64,000 bases of DNA, taken from the NCBI RefSeq assembly GCF_001423495.1, contig NZ_LMOG01000002.1:124673-188672 (forward strand), given 5' to 3'. Within the stretch, counting starts at the first letter, position 1. Each line of letters starts with the position of its first letter. Source of the stretch: Xanthomonas sp. Leaf131 (GTDB taxonomy: Bacteria > Pseudomonadota > Gammaproteobacteria > Xanthomonadales > Xanthomonadaceae). The notes under the pieces are model-generated. The model saw only the letters and a program-made list of their open reading frames with translations. It ran no database searches and had not been told where the DNA came from. This document shows, one piece after another, positions 49,901 through 57,853 of this stretch. A program made the translations under genes and the position numbers.

Positions 49901-51053
49901 CTGTTTGCCCGAGAACACGCCCCAATGCATTCAAGCTCAACGGAACTCCATCCAGCTGGATCACTCCAAGACCATCACTATCGATTATCTCGTCTTCCGA
50001 GACTGCGCTGAAGTCACTGCTACTGAAGGCATAAACATCCTTACCGGCACCTCCTTCCAACTTGTCGCTTCCGATTCCACCGTCCAATCGATCGGCACCT
50101 TCACCGCCGCGCAACCAGTCACTCCCGCCTGCCCCAGACAGCCAGTCATCATCGCTTCCGCCACTGATATAATCTTCGAGGTCCGCCCCATGCACCGTAT
50201 CGGCGCCACCACCGCTGACAATCGAGTTCCTTTGACCATCCACCCCGCTCAGATTATCGGCCACATTGGTACCGTAATGAATCGAGTAGCCAAGATTCGG
50301 CGCGTCGGCATATCCAGTATAGAGAATTGAATCACGCATCTTCTCGGTCAGACTGTCCGGCCTTGGACCGATGAATGGCTCAAGCAATTCGAAGAATTCA
50401 TCTGCCACTTCACTCGCCGTCTCTCCCACCGCCCAGGCAAAAAGCGACACCCCCGCAGTCAAGATAAGCGCCTCTATTCCCACCAGCCCTGCGCTCGTTA
50501 TGACACCGACGGCCACGGGCGCCAATAGCGAGCTGATGAGAATCTTGAATAAAATCCCCGCCATCTCCTCCTTGTCGCCTTGAAGCCAAGCTTCGCCCAT
50601 CTTGGTGATGTCGATTGCGCTGTCGAACTTCGAAAGCACTTCACCTGCCTTCTTCAGCCAACTGCCCCCCATTGCAAGCGGATTGATATTATCGAATCCA
50701 CCGCCGAATCCAATCAAGAATTCCGCATACTCCTGGCTACCAGGTCCGGCAGCGACAGCTGCCATAAGCTTGATATGCTTCTGTCGATCTTCATTGGCCC
50801 AGGCAGCGGCCAGAGCTGCTTCACCCATAGCGCCCTGGGCACGGAATCTTTCCTCGAATAGTTCGGCTATCTCGACGTTCTGACCTACTGCATCAGCCAA
50901 CGCCAGCGCCACCGCTTCTGTCGTCAATTCACCATTGCTGGCGAGTTCATCAAGCCTCTTGACCTGCCGTTGAATATTTCCTGCAAGAACTCCTAGAAGC
51001 TCTGCCATCTGCAGACCCATTTGCGGATTACTTCCGTACCATAAAAGCGCCAT
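43959..51053 (-). CDS. giant RTX (haemolysin-type calcium-binding repeat) protein
   Basis: At 2364 residues this is the longest gene in the window. Residues 1-255 are helical, with a hydrophobic stretch at about 165-210 (FKILISSLLAPVAVGVITSAG). From there to about residue 2130 dozens of GGxGxDxLxGG nonapeptides alternate with units such as VIEFADGTIWDLEKI, typical of the haemolysin-repeat-associated domain. A cadherin-like domain follows (about 2165-2265, RLFDGISTDELDVSF) and then an acidic tail. There is no Sec signal. Such proteins are exported by type I secretion and fold on calcium, serving as adhesins, enzymes or toxins; no catalytic domain is recognisable. The 43.9-51.2 kb stretch is more AT-rich than its neighbours. 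GGGGAAGG precedes the ATG. Confidence 0.9.
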   Translation of the reverse strand: MALLWYGSNPQMGLQMAELLGVLAGNIQRQVKRLDELASNGELTTEAVALALADAVGQNVEIAELFEERFRAQGAMGEAALAAAWANEDRQKHIKLMAAVAAGPGSQEYAEFLIGFGGGFDNINPLAMGGSWLKKAGEVLSKFDSAIDITKMGEAWLQGDKEEMAGILFKILISSLLAPVAVGVITSAGLVGIEALILTAGVSLFAWAVGETASEVADEFFELLEPFIGPRPDSLTEKMRDSILYTGYADAPNLGYSIHYGTNVADNLSGVDGQRNSIVSGGGADTVHGADLEDYISGGSDDDWLSGAGGSDWLRGGEGADRLDGGIGSDKLEGGAGKDVYAFSSSDFSAVSEDEIIDSDGLGVIQLDGVPLSLNALGRVLGQTAWETNDGVFRVFPVETPTETTLVLVHRETGARILVRNWSNGGLGITLPGLDQPGQPENPYPLTNDNDVVGTDGDVLESTPFSGDDFISGMGGNDGIDGGYGNDWIDGGHGDDLILGGPGSNRLVGGLGNDVLLGVPLVANWYKYQGEQWYEMVASSNQIFTNGAGWSVAAAGFTPGDPGTLLSGLEIQAFGYGDQPWKYLDPNSSANGDDEMDAGDGHDIAYGGQGQDFIDGGTGNDLLIGGVDNDTIDGGDGDDVILGDDFTGSAGVLAFFSQQVGDQANRAGHDVLTGGSGNDRIYGQGGNDLLLGGDGEDVLQGDRVEYGVIAGNNTGVVSGDDYLDGGSGNDTIYGDGGNDTLLGGAGDDILVGDSIEIPGSEHGRDVLRGGDGNDTLIGLGGDDMLSGDNGDDVLVGDGIATDVDPLYHGNDYLLGNGGNDQLSGGGGDDRLDGGDGNDLLWGGDGNDSLIGGQGMDELAGGAGNDNLLGNAEQDRLFGEDGDDSLDGGAGDDVLRGGSGRDTLLGGDGDDELGGGTGDDFLDGGSGHDVLHGEEGADVIMGGEGDDRLAGDGAADPSAHGNDVLDGGAGNDVLRGDGGNDELRGGNGNDVLYGDDEGESLVGDDSLEGGGGNDYLAGEAGDDVLRGGSGDDLLMGGSGNDSLDGGTGNDLLDGGIGMNRYYFQKGFGQDTVLRQFGGQAVSEFYFSEEIDRNSVRFSQDSNGDLLVVFDGSEDLLRIQNFLYQQSVDFFYFGDGSQYDHDQVIALLSPVNGGVTVIGGDEGGNIVGSSGDDVLLGGLGDDVIYASDGDDRLLGGGGNDVLNGGAGNDVYEFQSGFGSDSIVALDDSGGGSDTIRFLDLRRDAASIIVQGEDVLLSFFNGQDPGGSGFDALLLEGFLAPGNRTHVIEFSDGEVLRAGDFTRDPVAGSGDDEIYGSDGDDVLSGQAGNDVLYGGHGDDLLMGGDGSDALHGGEGKDILSGGAGWDTMSGGEGDDTYLFGVGSENDLIQATYRVEGDTSFDRVLLDAGIRRQDVVFRNDVDGGLTIEIIATGDTLLIEEAFSDSPSVHAVDFSDGTRVTIQQLREELLKGSEGDDVLVGFGQRDLINGLGGNDSIDGLAGDDVIDGGLGNDVLFGSDGEDVLYGGGSGDRLSGGSGNDHLYGGMGDDSLDGGDGKDTLIGGLGNDWLNGGRGSDIYNFGYDSGRDTIYEQVAWGGRFNPGDVDVIRLDASVTPDDVVLRRDFTSLVLQLRGSDDRMVVLGMFDFQGEFTPQSIEVIEFADGTIWDLEKIRIDVNRATDGDDAIHAAADGGFVSGGRGNDAIVGHAGADVLDGGAGDDTISGGGGDILLGGAGNDHLIASGENTVLDGGEGSDFMRAVSGGNTYIFGRGYGTDIVWTAGQDRIVLKPGVLPSDLVITRHGDAWMLAIGASADRLILAKDPGVAYRGDITSLEFDDGTVWNSQEIRSRAVADGRSISVHFGGGGDSLHGEGDGEIGIFVDQGNTASYDRNHMIGFDEDDYFDSGSGVDLIYTGNGVDDIVFGRGYGADELAEGVNYTSGYVYYTGTRRIRLQPDISPAELQARRSEDDLLIAVSGDEDSLLVKGYFRLEARTRVELHFGSGVVWDDAYLRTIASEQPIVLTGGDGTDVLEAGAGADVLVGNGGADRLSGGYGDDLLSGGDGDDVLIGGAGSDVLDGGEGNDVYSYEVEAGVDRVKDAGGVDTLIMPDRIYGSSMPYYYFDDEAGVLNLGGDGGVDGQVLVDLDENGNPVVELFSFSNGSVVHLMRDVYATVGEEVVIEVPTRLFDGISTDELDVSFSYDSGNEWLRYDMSSQTLRGRPPYSGEIGIGGLSISDQSGRRVELLFNVQVEGTDDWTNSPVGASAYGEFYAVASADAYADLMLSETSDTETAARIADAYSNDAQEQERAGFNMITESSSTVTGRELDLLNEAMSGFAYGDALGADTRTDDFAARYALASGQGMATRPEIHWV

Positions 51054-51186
51054 TAACCTTCCCCTGAATTATATTTTAAATATCCAAAAATACATGCCAC
51101 TTCATTCCTTACCGATTCCATTTGAATAAAATCGATTCATAATTTCATTAAATTTTGGGGGCGACCGACTAAAACTACTTATAAGA

Positions 51187-52007
51187 CTATCCATCTCTCA
51201 CGTCGGTGCCGGTGGCCTGTTCCACCTGCAGGTACGCCTTGCTTCCATCGGCGGCAAAGCCCAGCGGGAACTCGCGGTGCTTGCTGGTGGCTGCATCATT
51301 GATCAACCGCCACGGCGCTTGGTCGTTGTCGCGGTAATACAGCTTGCTCGTGTTGGTGACATCGGCACCGCTCGCAAAGCGGATGCGCCCTTGCTGGTCG
51401 GTCACGAAGTCCGCCCTCCGCACCGGCGCGGCGGCAACGGTACTGCGCCGGCCGGTCTGGATATCCAACTTGTCGACACGCACATTCGGGTCACCGACGA
51501 ATGGAATCGTCGACACCAGAATGTTGCGCGGGTCGCCCGGCGAGGTATCCAGCATGTAGGTGCCAGGCTCCAGATCCATCTTCAGCTGCACGCCGTTGAT
51601 GTCGGGATTGGTGCCGTAGGGGCTTGCGAGCAAGCGGCTGTTCTGCCGTCCGCATCGATGGCATGCAGCTGACCGATCGCCACCGGCTCATCGCGCGAGC
51701 CCAGCCTTTGCGCCATCGATACCACCATGCGCTCGTCGCTGGCCCACCAGAAATCGTCCACCACGCTATTGGCGCCACCGGTCACTTTCGCCGTGGCCAC
51801 CTTGTCCTGGCGCCGCACGATACCCAGCACGGTGCGATCTTCCAGTGGCATGGTGAGCGCGAAATAATCGCCGCTCGGCGAAATCTTGATCCGCTCGAAC
51901 TGGTCGCTCTTGAGATACGGGGTCAGATCCAGCGCGTCTTGCGCCTGCCCCGGCATTGCCACCACTAACGCAAGTAAACACCCCACACTCACCGTCCAAC
52001 GCCGCAT
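51187..52007 (-). pseudogene. truncated, frameshifted S9 peptidase (propeller part only)
   Basis: The gene starts well (ATG 52007, GGGGG upstream, signal peptide MRRWTVSVGCLLALVV) and reads LDLTPYLKSDQFERIKISP, DDFWWASDERMVVSM and LHAIDADG, as in the beta-propeller part of S9C prolyl-oligopeptidase-like enzymes. A one-base change near 51642-51647 shifts the frame; restoring it gives DADG-NSRLLASPYG and continues into VSTIPFVGDPNVRVDKLD. The sequence then stops at 51187 with about half the propeller and the whole catalytic domain missing. The AT-rich 5' region of the RTX gene begins where homology ends, suggesting an insertion or deletion joint. Confidence 0.82.
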
Positions 52008-52207
52008 ATCGCCCCCACGATCTGTCCTTGAGGCCGCCATGGTGGCAAAGGCACGCCTTCGCGTCCATTGCTTGTGCAGGGCCGTGCGTTGGAATGCAGT
52101 CTGCTGCAGGTGCGCAGGCGAGGCGCTGCCCTGCGTAATACCCATTCGCGCGTGCGCGCTAATGTCAGATGCACTCCGCCCCGCATGCAATCCATCAACG
52201 CAGGGCG

Positions 52208-52543
52208 TCAGCGCGCGGCAGGTCTCCGCTGACCCAACAACCCGATGCGCCGAAACCACATCTCCAGCGGCACTGTCACCAATGGCGGCAGCGCGGCCAA
52301 CAGGCTCAGCGCCCAGGCCCACCACGGCCAGCGCAGGCGCAACGCGGCGAGCACGCTGACCACCACGTAAAACAGAAAGGCGCCGCCGTGCAGGCGACCG
52401 AACAACCACACCACGACGTCGGTGGTCTGTGTGCCGTATTTGAGCACCATCCCGAGCAACAGCCCGGCCCAGGTCACGCCTTCGATCAAGGCAGCAACCG
52501 CAAACAGCCGCCCCATCGGCGACAACGCAGCAGCAGAACGCAT
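52208..52543 (-). CDS. DUF3817 family small membrane protein
   Basis: This 111-residue protein has three hydrophobic segments and matches DUF3817: FAVAALIEGVTWAGLLLGM, YGTQTTDVVVWLFGRLHGGAF and PWWAWALSLLAALPPLVTVPLEMWF. The function is unknown. The ATG at 52543 has GGAG seven bases upstream. It is divergent from the NlpC/P60-like gene. Confidence 0.85.
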   Translation of the reverse strand: MRSAAALSPMGRLFAVAALIEGVTWAGLLLGMVLKYGTQTTDVVVWLFGRLHGGAFLFYVVVSVLAALRLRWPWWAWALSLLAALPPLVTVPLEMWFRRIGLLGQRRPAAR

Positions 52544-52736
52544 GCAACACTCCAGTGGACACCAAGGATTGCCGCGACGCGATGGCGGCGGCGACGCCCG
52601 CTGGCAGCAGCAGTCTACAGGCAAGGTCAAGCGAACCGACGCGTGGCGCTGCCAGCACGCGCGAGCTGCTGCCCGGCGCATCCGGCATGCATCTCGGCGA
52701 TAATGCAGACACTGTTGTCCTGACGCTCCACACCCC

Positions 52737-53357
52737 ATGCGCATCGCTCTGCTGCTGTTACTGCTCATCGCCTTATTGCCCGCCACCGCACTGGCGCTGA
52801 ACGTGCACGATGGCGACCTGCTGTTCGTCACCGCGGCACGCACCGGCCTGAGCGGCGCCATCGACGACGCCACCGCCACACAAGGCGAACGTAGCTTCGA
52901 CCACGTCGCGCTGGTGGCGCATGCCGGCGATACCAAGGTGGTGCTGCACGCCGACGAACAAGGCTCGCGCGAGCAGCCGCTGCAGGCGTTCATCGATGAA
53001 GCCACCGCCAAGCACCGGCAGATCGTCGCTTACCGGCTCACTCCCGAGCATCGCCCTGCCATTCCCGACGCCATCGCGCAGGCGCGGCGCATGCTCGGCA
53101 AACCGTACAACCAGACCTACGTGCAGGACGACAACAGTTATTACTGCTCGGACTTCATCGAGCGCGCCTTCCGTGCACATCAGGTATTTGCGCTGCAACC
53201 GATGAACTTCAAAAACCTGCAGACCGGTCAAGTGTCGCCGTACTGGACCGAGTTCTATCGCAGCAAAAGCATGGCCGTGCCGCAGGGCCTACCCGGCACC
53301 AATCCGAACGATATGTCCAAGGCAGCAGCCTTGAGCATGCTTGGTCGGCTGAACTGA
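52737..53357 (+). CDS. exported YiiX/permuted NlpC-P60-like hydrolase
   Basis: This 206-residue protein has a signal peptide (to about residue 20, ATALA). The motif order is that of circularly permuted papain-like enzymes: His first in SFDHVALV, Cys later in YYCSDFIERAF, with DGDLLFV upstream. Relatives (YiiX) are proposed cysteine hydrolases acting on peptidoglycan or lipid-linked substrates. It is probably periplasmic. No ribosome site is strong; the ATG at 52737 is the first before the signal peptide. The gap 53358-53615 shows no gene. Confidence 0.85.
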   Translation: MRIALLLLLLIALLPATALALNVHDGDLLFVTAARTGLSGAIDDATATQGERSFDHVALVAHAGDTKVVLHADEQGSREQPLQAFIDEATAKHRQIVAYRLTPEHRPAIPDAIAQARRMLGKPYNQTYVQDDNSYYCSDFIERAFRAHQVFALQPMNFKNLQTGQVSPYWTEFYRSKSMAVPQGLPGTNPNDMSKAAALSMLGRLN

Positions 53358-53615
53358 AGTCGTGCGTTCCGATGGTTTAGATGACTCCAAAGCGCTGCGT
53401 TTTTCGAGCGTTGAGAACCTCGTACTGACGTGTGTTATACGGTGCCATGTGCCAATTGCTTGTTCCAGGTTGACTGACATCGGCGATGCCAACGCGCGTC
53501 CAACGCGCGTCCAACGCGACAGAGCTGGCATGCGTAACTGGCCACACCTCTTCGGCCAGATCTCATCTGCACCGCTGCAACGACACCGCGCTCCACCACC
53601 ATGTAGGAAGCTGTC

Positions 53616-54584
53616 TTGAATAAACTGTTATCAGCAGGATTGGGAATGTTGCTTCTGGTTGGCTGCGGCAAGACACCACCGCCAGCGCCGACCCCGACCG
53701 CCGCAGCGACACCAGCGGCCGCAGCGCGTACGTCCGCTCACGCACCTGGCAGCCAGCGTGGCGAGGGTCAACCGTATGAACTGGCCGATACCCAGGTCTG
53801 GGATGTGCCCGATCCGGCAACAGGTCGCACCTACCAGGTCTTCGTCGCGCTGCCACGTGGCTATGCGGACAATCCGCAGCGTCGCTATCCGGTGCTGTAT
53901 GCCACCGACGGCGACTACGCGTTTCCACTGGTCAAGCAGATCGCGCGTCGCTTGAACGGCGAAGGCCCGGCCATCGAGGATTTCATTCTGGTTGGGCTGT
54001 CCTACGCAGTCGGCGAAGAGCCCATGCCGAGCCGCAGACGCGATTACACGCCCACACCAGAAGATGGCCCAGGTGCAGCGCCGGTTGCCACCCACGGCAA
54101 GGGCGCCGACTACATCCGCTACCTGCGCGATCGCGTGCTGCCGTTCGTTGCCAACCGCTACCGAACCGACGAACAACGGCGCCTGTATCTGGGGCATTCG
54201 TACGGCGGCTTGCTTGGTACGCAAATCCTGCTCAGCACTCCGGACATGTTTTCCGGTTACATCCTGGGCAGCCCGTCGTACTGGTATGGCGAACATGCCA
54301 TGGTGGCGCAGGAAAAAACCTTTGCCGCATCGCAGACGGATCTGCCGGCGCAGGTCTATATGTACGTCGGCGAATATGAGCAAGTGCGCTATCACCAGAA
54401 TCACGACATGGTCATCGACGCACAGAACATGGCGCAGGCACTGCGCGCGCGGAACTATCCGTCGTTGCATGTCGCGCTGGAAGTTCTCAATGACGAGGAC
54501 CACCTGAGCATCGGGCCACGCGGCACCACTCACGGCTTGAAGGTCTTGCTTGGGATAAAGACTGCCGATCGGAGCGAGCGGTGA
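53616..54584 (+). CDS. lipoprotein esterase (alpha/beta-hydrolase, enterochelin-esterase-like)
   Basis: This 322-residue lipoprotein (lipobox LVGC, Cys17) has a Pro/Ala/Thr-rich tether to about residue 45. The alpha/beta-hydrolase domain carries the nucleophile in LGHSYGG, YPVLYATDGDYAF as the esterase entry strand, and a late His in DEDHLSIG. The subfamily (IroE/YbbA-like, 'esterase D' type) hydrolyses esters such as siderophore or acyl esters; the substrate here is unknown. The TTG start at 53616 has AGGAAG upstream. The stop overlaps the next gene by 4 bp, so the two are translationally coupled. Confidence 0.87.
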   Translation: MNKLLSAGLGMLLLVGCGKTPPPAPTPTAAATPAAAARTSAHAPGSQRGEGQPYELADTQVWDVPDPATGRTYQVFVALPRGYADNPQRRYPVLYATDGDYAFPLVKQIARRLNGEGPAIEDFILVGLSYAVGEEPMPSRRRDYTPTPEDGPGAAPVATHGKGADYIRYLRDRVLPFVANRYRTDEQRRLYLGHSYGGLLGTQILLSTPDMFSGYILGSPSYWYGEHAMVAQEKTFAASQTDLPAQVYMYVGEYEQVRYHQNHDMVIDAQNMAQALRARNYPSLHVALEVLNDEDHLSIGPRGTTHGLKVLLGIKTADRSER

Positions 54585-55942
54585 AACATCGGGTGCTGGC
54601 TCGATACAAGGTCCTGGTTGGCCTACTGCCAGTCGCGCTGCTGGCACTCGCACCGTCTTGGCTGATGGCCGCAGCCCCGACCCTGCCAGGTGCAGGGTTC
54701 GAGGTCGAGCGCTATCACGTGCAACTGCGCCCTGACCTCGCCACCACCGCGCTCTCCGGAGCACAGCGCATTACCCTACGTAGTACTTCCGACCACCTCA
54801 CCCAGCTGACGTTCTCGCCGAATGCACTGCAGATCCTCTCGGCCGAACTGAATGGTCAGCCGATCGCAGCGACCAGCACCACCGATGGCATCAGGTTTGC
54901 GTTGCCAACCACGCTTGCCAAAGGCGAGCGTGCTTCGCTCACCTTCAAGATCGTCGGCGTGCCAGCGCAGGGTATCGTTCGCGCGGCCGGTGGCTTCTAC
55001 ACCAGCTACTTCGCATGCGACTGGATGGTCTGCCTGCAGGACAGCCCCGGCCAGAAGGCGTCTTTCTCGCTGGATCTCTTTGTCCCTGCCGGTATCGAGA
55101 CGTTGAGCATCGGCGCAAGCTTACCCCGGCAGGTGCTTTCGAACGGCCTGGTGCTGCACCGCTGGCGCTCTACCAGACCGTATTCGGCCTATCTGTTTGG
55201 ATTTGCGGTTGGCAACTTCTCGCAGCAGTCATCCAAAACTACGGCCGGTACGTTCGTCTATCTCGATGGCGCCGGTCAGGGTGCGAACCTGGCAGCCGCA
55301 TTCCAGCAGACACCATCCATTGCGGCATTTTTTGCGCACAAGGCAGGCGTAGCGCTGCCGGATCGTCGTTACACCCAGCTCCTTGTACCCGGACAGGAGG
55401 CACAGGAGGCGGCCACCTTCTCGCTCATCGGTGTGCAAGCACTGCAAGACGAGCAGGAAGATCCCACGTCGTCATGGATCATCGCGCACGAAATGGCGCA
55501 TCAGTGGTGGGGAAATCTTGTCACCTGCGCATCGTGGCAGGACTTCTGGTTGAACGAGGGCATCACCACGTTCATGGTCGCCGCCTGGAAACAACACGCC
55601 TTTGGCGATGCGGCGTACCAGCAGGAGCTGGATGAAGCCCGCCGCCGGCTTGCCATCGCCCGTGACGCCGGCTTCGACAAACCGCTTGCCTGGTCGGGCC
55701 ACTATCCCTCGTTACGTCTCCGCCGCGCCGTGCAGTACAGCAAAGGCGCGCTGTTCATGGCGCACTTGCGGCAAACGCTAGGTGAGCAGGCATTTTGGGC
55801 GGGCATGCGCCGTTATACCCGCAGTAACGTGGGCAAAACAGTCGTCAGTCACGATCTTCAGGTGGCAATGGAGCACGCCAGCGGGCGCGATCTTTCGGCG
55901 CTGTTCGCGCAATGGGTGTATGGCGACAAAGGGACCAGCTGA
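54581..55942 (+). CDS. short exported M1 family metallopeptidase
   Basis: This 453-residue exported protein has a complete HExxH-x18-E zinc site: His303, Glu304, His307 and Glu326 (HEMAHQWWGN...WLNEG). The N-terminal beta-sandwich of M1 enzymes is present (YHVQLRPDLATTALSGAQ). The usual GAMEN substrate motif is replaced by EAQEAATFSLIG, and the long helical C-terminal domain of M1 aminopeptidases is missing. The substrate range is therefore probably unusual. The GTG start overlaps the esterase stop (GTGA). The 55943-56292 gap has no supported gene. Confidence 0.88.
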   Translation: MKHRVLARYKVLVGLLPVALLALAPSWLMAAAPTLPGAGFEVERYHVQLRPDLATTALSGAQRITLRSTSDHLTQLTFSPNALQILSAELNGQPIAATSTTDGIRFALPTTLAKGERASLTFKIVGVPAQGIVRAAGGFYTSYFACDWMVCLQDSPGQKASFSLDLFVPAGIETLSIGASLPRQVLSNGLVLHRWRSTRPYSAYLFGFAVGNFSQQSSKTTAGTFVYLDGAGQGANLAAAFQQTPSIAAFFAHKAGVALPDRRYTQLLVPGQEAQEAATFSLIGVQALQDEQEDPTSSWIIAHEMAHQWWGNLVTCASWQDFWLNEGITTFMVAAWKQHAFGDAAYQQELDEARRRLAIARDAGFDKPLAWSGHYPSLRLRRAVQYSKGALFMAHLRQTLGEQAFWAGMRRYTRSNVGKTVVSHDLQVAMEHASGRDLSALFAQWVYGDKGTS

Positions 55943-56292
55943 CGCAAGCCAGCAGAAGCAATCAAGACCTATATGCTCCGCAACATGGTCGTGCGCAGAT
56001 CCACCCTGGCGCTGCTGCACAAGGTCGAGGCTTGATCGTTGCGACCCTGAGCCAAAAGGGGTGCGGCGCCGCCAGAGTGTGATGCGCGCTGCGCTATACG
56101 CCAGCCATCTCCGCAGTTGGCAGTCCAGGACCGATCAGCGAGTCCATCGACACGCCCCAGGCTCGTTCGCGCGATCCCGCAACGCCACGCAGTGGCAACG
56201 CCGATAAAGCCTTACCCCTCGTCAGCGCCGGCAGATGCCACCCCCTACTTCCGGCACACGCGCAATTACAACAGCACTTATACATTTCAGCC

Positions 56293-56778
56293 ATGACCCA
56301 GCCCACACCCACCCTTGGCACCCTGGTCCGGCACCTGATCGAGCTGCTGGATGGCGATCTGGAAGCGGTCTATGCGGCTTCCGGTCTGGGCTGGCGGCCG
56401 CGTTATACCCCGGTGCTGCGCACCCTCATGCGCCTGGGACCCACTTCCATCAAGACCTTGGCCCACGAGATCGGAATCACCCATTCGGCCGCAAGCCAGA
56501 CCATTGCGCAGATGGACAAGGCGCGGCTGATTGCGCTCAAGCCCGGCACCGATGCGCGCGAACGCATCGTTGTTCTGACGGCGAAAACAAAAAAGATGAT
56601 TCCGGCATTGCAGCACCAATGGGCCGCAACAAACGCGGCGGCCGCACAACTCGACGCCGAACTTTCCAGCCCGTTGTCGGCGATCCTCAAGGAAGCCATC
56701 GCCGCGTTGAACCAACGCCCGTTCGCAACCCGCATCAACAGCGCAGCCGAAATGCTTCGCAGCGAACACACCCTCTAG
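56293..56778 (+). CDS. MarR family transcriptional regulator
   Basis: This 161-residue winged-helix regulator has GPTSIKTLAHEIGITHSAASQTIAQMDKARLI as its DNA-binding region and KPGTDARERIVVLTAK as the wing. MarR proteins usually repress an adjacent gene until a small ligand binds. The CPBP protease gene follows by 25 bp, so the two are probably one transcription unit. No ribosome site precedes the ATG, so the transcript may be leaderless. Confidence 0.88.
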   Translation: MTQPTPTLGTLVRHLIELLDGDLEAVYAASGLGWRPRYTPVLRTLMRLGPTSIKTLAHEIGITHSAASQTIAQMDKARLIALKPGTDARERIVVLTAKTKKMIPALQHQWAATNAAAAQLDAELSSPLSAILKEAIAALNQRPFATRINSAAEMLRSEHTL

Positions 56779-56803
56779 CTGCCGAACCAACATGGAGTCG
56801 CAT

Positions 56804-57730
56804 ATGAACGCAACGACACACCTTAATGCCGGGCTGGCATCGCCTCTGCCCGAGCGCAAAGGGCAGCGGATCGAACTGGGCGAGCGTGGCTTTCTCAAGC
56901 CCGGACGCCTGCGCTGGTTGCGCGCCATCGCCTGGGCGGTGGTGCTGTTTTTCCTGGTCGCCATTCCGACCGGCGTGGTCACCCGCTTTCTCGGCGGCTT
57001 CTGGGAAAAAACCAATGGGCCGGTGCAGCTTGCCGTCAACCTCGTCGGCTGTCTGGTCGCGCTCGGCGTCTATACCGTGGCCGTGCGGCTGGCAGAACAA
57101 CGGACACCGTCGGAAATTGCGCTGCGTCCGATGCTGCCGCAGTTGAGTCTTGGACTGCTCGCCGGGGCTGCGATGTTTGCCAGTGCCATGGGCATCATGG
57201 CGATGTTCGGCCTCTACGACATCCAGGCGGCCGGTCCCGCGCCGGTCTGGACTGCACTGCGTAAAGCGCTGCAAGCCGGTGTGGTGGAAGAACTCATGGT
57301 GCGTGCGGTGCTGTTACGTCTGGTATGGCGCGCGGCGGGGCCGTGGATCGCCTTCGCCGTGTCGTGCGCAGTCTTCGGCTTCAGCCATCTGGGTAACCCG
57401 AACGCAACGGTCATTGCAGCGATCTGCATCGCATTGGAAGCCGGCGTCATGCTGGGCGCGTTCTATGCACTGACCGGCCGCATCTGGGTCTCCATCGGCG
57501 CGCATATCGCCTGGAACTTCACCCAAGGCTATGTCTTCGGTGCATCGGTCTCGGGCATGGCACTGGGACCGGCGATCGCCCGCAGCATTCCCAACCCCAA
57601 CATGCCCGAATGGCTGACCGGGGGCGCGTTCGGGCCCGAAGCCTCGCTGCCGGGTGCCGTCATCTGTCTGACCGTAGGTCTGACCGTGGCCTGGCTGGCA
57701 TGGCGGTCGGGCAAGTTTGCAAAGCAGTAA
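56804..57730 (+). CDS. CPBP family intramembrane protease
   Basis: This 308-residue protein has about eight hydrophobic segments and all three CPBP (Abi/Rce1-like) motifs: EELMVRA (EExxxR), FGFSH (FxxxH) and GAHIAWNF (HxxxN). Bacterial members cleave inside membranes or act in bacteriocin immunity; the target here is unknown. GGAG lies just before the ATG at 56804; an ATG at 56792 is in frame but would overlap that site. It is probably regulated by the upstream MarR protein. Confidence 0.88.
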   Translation: MNATTHLNAGLASPLPERKGQRIELGERGFLKPGRLRWLRAIAWAVVLFFLVAIPTGVVTRFLGGFWEKTNGPVQLAVNLVGCLVALGVYTVAVRLAEQRTPSEIALRPMLPQLSLGLLAGAAMFASAMGIMAMFGLYDIQAAGPAPVWTALRKALQAGVVEELMVRAVLLRLVWRAAGPWIAFAVSCAVFGFSHLGNPNATVIAAICIALEAGVMLGAFYALTGRIWVSIGAHIAWNFTQGYVFGASVSGMALGPAIARSIPNPNMPEWLTGGAFGPEASLPGAVICLTVGLTVAWLAWRSGKFAKQ

Positions 57731-57853
57731 CCCAGCGCGCGTGCTTCTTGCCAATCTCCACACAAGTCACGGCTTAGGCTGCAGCCATCGACAACGTCGT
57801 GCTTGCGAGCAGCGCATCCCGCCTGCGATCGCCGGGCATGCGCAGAGGTGTAT

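Noticed and set aside
51068..51073. TATAAT-like -10 element before the RTX gene
   Set aside because: It lies only about 15 bases before the ATG, which would place the transcript start inside the ribosome site; the flanking DNA is simply AT-rich.
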